This document shows, piece after piece, positions 5,996-8,550 of a stretch of 8,550 bases of DNA. The translations under genes were made by a program, and so were the position numbers. Numbering within the stretch: position 1 is the first letter of the stretch; every line of letters starts with the position of its first letter. The notes beneath the pieces were generated by a model, which was not told the origin of the DNA, made no database searches, and saw only the letters and a list, made by a program, of their open reading frames with translations. This stretch comes from Nitrospirota bacterium (lineage in GTDB: Bacteria > Nitrospirota > Thermodesulfovibrionia > Thermodesulfovibrionales > UBA6898): the NCBI GenBank assembly GCA_029858145.1, contig JAOUFP010000092.1, positions 1 to 8,550 on the forward strand. The letters run 5' to 3'.

Positions 5996-7849
5996 ATGAT
6001 TGCTGACCTCAGAATCCACGGAAGTCTTGGTCCTGTGGATTTCTTCGCCTTTGTCTCTGGTGCGGGGACCTATAATACCTATTTCTATGAGGAAGAGCCG
6101 GGCCGCATCAGGTTTTTTGCGCGCGGGAACGAATTCTCGATCACTGAAGACATTCTCTCCTACAGGGGCACGGGCGGAAGCTTCTGCGAGTATATGTTTG
6201 GTGTGGAGAAGCCTTACAAGGATATGGTAAAAGAAGAGGTCCTGAACAGGCTGATTATGTTCGGCGCTTTTCTGGACAATAAGGAACAGGTGGTGTTTAC
6301 AAACGACACCGAAGGGACTGAAACCTTTTCCCGTCTTTTTCTTCAGGGGCATGCCGTTGCGAACTATTACTTTCTCGTTGCCTCCGAATACCAGGGAGAT
6401 TACAAAAAACGGCAAAGGCACGTGCTTAAGTCGGTAGGAAAGTTTCTGAAGAGGACCGATCTTTTATCGGGAAACAGGGATACCCAGCTGCTCATGAGTT
6501 TCTCCCGGGAACTGAATGAGAAAAAGTCCGTGCTGTTCATATTCAAACTGGTGCACAGGGGAAACAAGGAATATTATGATGCCTTCAGTCGTTTTTATGC
6601 CAGAAACAGGGAGTTGTCACCCGGGGAAGAGCTTTTTCTGGAAGAGATCGTTAAACGAAACGGCATTGACCGCTATCAGCAGGAGAGGATGAAGATCGAT
6701 GTGATGTACCGGCATGCTGAAAACAAGCTGGTTGTCGATGAGTACCGTGACGTCCTTGTCCGCGGTGTTGCAAAGGATACGCTCCATGCCTCCGAACGCG
6801 CGCGCATGAACAGGCTCAGGACGCTCAGCATACGGAATAACATTCCGGTGATCCTTTTCGACAAGCTTGACGAACTGCTTCTGAAAGACCGGCAGCTCCT
6901 TGAAGTGGAGGAGGCCGAATATCTCAAGGAATCCCGCGCTATTCTGGAGAACCTGTTCTTCAGGGATCCGTCCCTGAAGCAGCATATCATAAAGGAAGAT
7001 ATCGTCAGGCTTGTAAAGGCAAAGCATATGGCCTATTCCCGGAACGACAGGGGATTCGAGCAGGTTCTGCTCGATATCGGGAAGGCCTGTGACGAACTTT
7101 CCAGGGAGACGGATGATTTCTCCGTGTTTGAGGAGTTCAGTTCAATAGTGACCTACTTTGACAGGTATGATAATTTCCAGGCGCTGCTCAGCCAGCTCTC
7201 GTTCATGAAAAACATTGAATTTACAGAGGATTCCCTCCGAAGCCTCGTGGGAAATAAAAAAGCCTTTGATGATCTGGACAGCAGCCTTTTCAGGACTCTT
7301 TTTGCCAAAGACCTGCTGGAGAACAAGTATATAACGGGCTATGGTAAGCGCAAGCTGGAACTGATTCTGAGGGGAATTGAGAACATTCAGAAGGGAGAAG
7401 CCTCTTATAAAGATGTCATCACAGAACTGAAGGCGCTTGCGGATGAGGAAAAGCTTTACAGTGAAATCCGTGCTGCCTTGAAGGAGAAGATGAGGAGCTT
7501 TTTCCCGGGTCTTGAGCTGAAGACGGTCAGAAACCAGATCAGGGAAGATATCGCCAGAGAGCTTTCCGAAAAGGGGATAGCGGATAAAGTTCCCCCGAAA
7601 CTGTTTGAGAAGGTATTCATCGATCTCAGGAAGGAATCGGTATTCCTGAACCAGATCCTGCCCGAAGTCATTCATACGGGAAACTCTGCGCTCAGGGAGG
7701 ATTTTCTTGACAACAGCGGACTTGACCGCTTCTATCTCGAGTCGCTGGAGCGGGAATACTTCGAGGAGAAAAATCTCGATATCTGCATGCTTGATTCACT
7801 GCGGGAGAATAAGGCGCTTTCTGATGCTGGAGGCGGCGAGCGGATTTGA
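5996..7849 (+). CDS. Uncharacterised 617-residue charged, helix-rich cytoplasmic protein
   Basis: I do not recognise a characterised family. It may belong to one of the unnamed families of large soluble proteins found in Geobacter- or Nitrospirota-like bacteria. No signal peptide, membrane segment, CxxC cluster or nucleotide-binding motif is visible. The first about 110 residues look like a mixed strand/helix domain (MIADLRIHGSLGPVDFFAF, then FEEEPGR-like and GNEFSITED segments). The rest is long amphipathic helices rich in Lys, Glu, Arg and Leu, with a compact ending LDRFYLESLEREYFEEKNLD. The ATG at 5996 has no Shine-Dalgarno; an in-frame GTG at 5981 has none either and overlaps the promoter-like element. 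The gene is divergent from slt and stands alone. Its last seven codons lie inside the antisense of tRNA-Cys, the stop falling in the T loop. Coding is secure from length; function is unknown. Confidence 0.85.
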   Translation: MIADLRIHGSLGPVDFFAFVSGAGTYNTYFYEEEPGRIRFFARGNEFSITEDILSYRGTGGSFCEYMFGVEKPYKDMVKEEVLNRLIMFGAFLDNKEQVVFTNDTEGTETFSRLFLQGHAVANYYFLVASEYQGDYKKRQRHVLKSVGKFLKRTDLLSGNRDTQLLMSFSRELNEKKSVLFIFKLVHRGNKEYYDAFSRFYARNRELSPGEELFLEEIVKRNGIDRYQQERMKIDVMYRHAENKLVVDEYRDVLVRGVAKDTLHASERARMNRLRTLSIRNNIPVILFDKLDELLLKDRQLLEVEEAEYLKESRAILENLFFRDPSLKQHIIKEDIVRLVKAKHMAYSRNDRGFEQVLLDIGKACDELSRETDDFSVFEEFSSIVTYFDRYDNFQALLSQLSFMKNIEFTEDSLRSLVGNKKAFDDLDSSLFRTLFAKDLLENKYITGYGKRKLELILRGIENIQKGEASYKDVITELKALADEEKLYSEIRAALKEKMRSFFPGLELKTVRNQIREDIARELSEKGIADKVPPKLFEKVFIDLRKESVFLNQILPEVIHTGNSALREDFLDNSGLDRFYLESLEREYFEEKNLDICMLDSLRENKALSDAGGGERI

Positions 7850-7903
7850 ACCGCTGAATAAAGGTTTTGCAGACCTCCCCCTTAGCCACTTGGGTACGCC
7901 GCC
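7828..7903 (-). tRNA. tRNA-Cys(GCA)
   Basis: The minus strand folds as a complete 76-nt cloverleaf. The acceptor pairs GGCGGCG with CGCCGCC. The anticodon arm is GAGGT-CTGCAAA-ACCTT, with anticodon GCA at plus positions 7868-7870. The T arm is AGCGG-TTCAAAT-CCGCT. The discriminator is U, as expected for tRNA-Cys, and the 3' CCA is encoded (7828-7830). The D stem is short (CCC/GGG). The 3' 22 nt overlap the end of the convergent 617-aa gene. It lies 110 bp downstream of tRNA-Gly on the same strand and may share its transcript. Confidence 0.96.
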
Positions 7904-7925
7904 GATAGAGACTTAATTAGTAATC

Positions 7926-8005
7926 AGTGAAGTGTGAAAAGTGAAAAGGTTCTGTTTTTTGTCTTTAATTTTTTACTGCTCACTAAAGACTATTCACTAT
8001 TCACC
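7926..8005. repeat. 7-nt repeat array arranged as an imperfect inverted repeat
   Basis: The spacer between the two tRNAs is built from degenerate heptamers near AGTGAAT. On the plus strand AGTGAAG, TGTGAAA and AGTGAAA stand in register at 7926-7946. On the minus strand GGTGAAT, AGTGAAT, AGTCTTT, AGTGAGC and AGTAAAA stand in register from 8005 back to 7971. The two arms face each other around a T-rich centre (7947-7970), so a long imperfect hairpin is possible. Unit similarity is partial. Confidence 0.6.
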
Positions 8006-8013
8006 ATTTTTTA

Positions 8014-8088
8014 TGGAGCGGGAAACGGGATTCGAACCCGCGACCCCAACCTTGGCAAGGTTGTGCTCTACCACTGAGCTATTCCCGC
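8014..8088 (-). tRNA. tRNA-Gly(GCC)
   Basis: A complete 75-nt cloverleaf on the minus strand. The acceptor is GCGGGAA/TTCCCGC, the D arm GCTC-AGTGGTA-GAGC and the T arm GCGGG-TTCGAAT-CCCGT. The anticodon arm is CAACC-TTGCCAA-GGTTG, with GCC at plus positions 8054-8056. The discriminator is U and the 3' CCA is encoded (8014-8016). All arms pair apart from one G-U in the T stem. It is transcribed toward tRNA-Cys. Confidence 0.97.
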
Positions 8089-8106
8089 ATTCTCAATAAA
8101 AAGCTG

Positions 8107-8135
8107 AGAGTTACAGTTTTTCACGGAGTAACTCT
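8107..8135. repeat. 8-bp inverted repeat upstream of tRNA-Gly
   Basis: AGAGTTAC (8107-8114) and GTAACTCT (8128-8135) form a perfect 8-bp stem with a 13-nt loop. Read on the minus strand the stem is followed by CAGCTTTTT, giving it a terminator-like look about 20 nt before the tRNA-Gly 5' end. On the plus strand it abuts the -35 of the trpE promoter. It may be a processing or regulatory structure; no role is established. Confidence 0.4.
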
Positions 8136-8164
8136 TAACTTATCGTTGAACAATAAGCTATAAT
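8135..8164 (+). promoter_or_regulatory. sigma70-like promoter of trpE
   Basis: TTAACT (8135-8140, 4 of 6), an 18-bp spacer and a perfect TATAAT (8159-8164). The start would be near 8171, giving a leader of about 45 nt. No leader peptide rich in Trp codons or terminator hairpin follows, so classical trp attenuation is not evident. Confidence 0.5.
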
Positions 8165-8185
8165 TACACGCTTATTAAGATATAA

Positions 8186-8215
8186 ATACTAATGGAAAAA
8201 GGAAATGTTTGTCAA
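8186..8215 (-). promoter_or_regulatory. Possible promoter of the tRNA-Gly/tRNA-Cys unit
   Basis: Minus-strand TTGACA (complement of 8210-8215, perfect), an 18-bp spacer and TAGTAT (complement of 8186-8191, 4 of 6). It would give a tRNA precursor leader of about 90 nt and overlaps the trpE leader and start in the divergent direction. The -10 is weak. Confidence 0.3.
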
Positions 8216-8216
8216 T

Positions 8217-8550
8217 ATGATTTACCCGGAAAAAGATGAATTCAGGCGCTTGGCGGCAAAAGGAAATCTCATCCCGGTGTATAAGGAGATTCTCGCGGAT
8301 ACCTATACGCCTGTCACTGCGTTTCTGAAACTGGGAGGCACACCGTCTTTTCTCCTTGAGAGCGTCGAAGGCGGCAAGAAATGGGCGAGGTATTCATTTC
8401 TCGGTTCGAGGCCCGCAAAGATTATAAAGGGGAGAGGCAAGACCGTGGAAATCATAGAAGGTGCCCGGTCATCACGGGCCTTCGAGGCGGAAAACCCGGT
8501 CGAATGGATCAAGAAGGAGATATCGGGCTACAGACCTGTCGAGGTGAAAG
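8217..8550 (+). CDS. trpE: Anthranilate synthase component I, N-terminal 111 codons, partial
   Basis: Catalyses, with the glutamine amidotransferase subunit TrpG, conversion of chorismate and glutamine to anthranilate, the first committed step of tryptophan synthesis. Only the N-terminal regulatory domain is present. It has the typical opening MIYPEKDEFRRLAAKGNLIP, then IPVYKEILADTYTPVTAFLK, LLESVEGG (46-53) and WARYSFLGSRP (56-66). The LLES motif (46-49) is the site that in well-studied TrpE proteins binds tryptophan for feedback inhibition, so the enzyme is likely feedback-regulated. The ATG at 8217 matches the usual family start, but AAAAGGA (8197-8203) is 13 nt upstream, rather far. An in-frame ATG at 8205 would add four residues but lies too close to that motif. 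The gene runs off the right edge. Confidence 0.93.
   Translation, partial: MIYPEKDEFRRLAAKGNLIPVYKEILADTYTPVTAFLKLGGTPSFLLESVEGGKKWARYSFLGSRPAKIIKGRGKTVEIIEGARSSRAFEAENPVEWIKKEISGYRPVEVK

Noticed and set aside
6617..7027. 136-codon antisense ORF inside the 617-aa gene
   Set aside because: Shadow of the sense coding frame; no ribosome binding site and no recognisable domain.
7926..8005. CRISPR array
   Set aside because: The repeats are 7 nt without spacers and occur on both strands; there are no cas genes.
8192..8239. 15-codon ORF overlapping the trpE start as a trp leader peptide
   Set aside because: It contains no tryptophan codon, has no ribosome binding site, and no attenuator hairpin follows.

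Overview
This window looks like chromosomal housekeeping DNA from a free-living, largely anaerobic Gram-negative bacterium of about 50 % GC. The gene mix (a B12-dependent ribonucleotide reductase, a membrane-anchored nonaheme cytochrome, an Slt-type lytic transglycosylase and ZapA/ZapB-like division proteins) would fit Nitrospirota or a deltaproteobacterium-like lineage. That placement is inferred from gene content only. There is no mobile element, CRISPR array or phage gene.

Layout. Positions 1-1412 (minus strand) hold the first 470 codons of nrdJ, whose C-terminus lies outside the window. Its control region is unusually readable: a near-consensus sigma70 promoter (1577-1605) with one NrdR-like box filling the -35/-10 spacer and a second, weaker box exactly 31 bp downstream. 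A leader of about 160 nt follows, containing a possible 30-codon upstream ORF whose stop overlaps the nrdJ start as ATGA. Divergent from nrdJ are two plus-strand genes probably forming one unit: an isoprenylcysteine methyltransferase-like (ICMT/PEMT) integral membrane protein (1821-2426) and a membrane-anchored nonaheme c-type cytochrome (2457-3269).

Converging on these is a minus-strand cluster read slt (5884-3923), a small zapB-like coiled-coil gene (3825-3562) and zapA (3554-3288). It joins peptidoglycan cleavage to two FtsZ-ring accessory proteins. Divergent from slt is a 617-residue soluble, charged, helix-rich protein of unknown function (5996-7849). It has no Shine-Dalgarno sequence and may be made from a leaderless mRNA. 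Its last codons are the antisense of a tRNA gene.

The right end holds tRNA-Gly(GCC) and tRNA-Cys(GCA) on the minus strand. They are separated by a spacer made of 7-nt repeats arranged as an imperfect inverted repeat. Divergent from the tRNAs is the 5' end of trpE (8217 to the window edge), with a sigma70-like promoter and no sign of a Trp-codon leader peptide.

Most of the window is ordinary. The parts most worth a second look are the NrdR-box architecture of the nrdJ promoter, the upstream ORF in the nrdJ leader, the uncharacterised 617-aa protein with its possibly leaderless start, and the heptamer repeats between the tRNAs.
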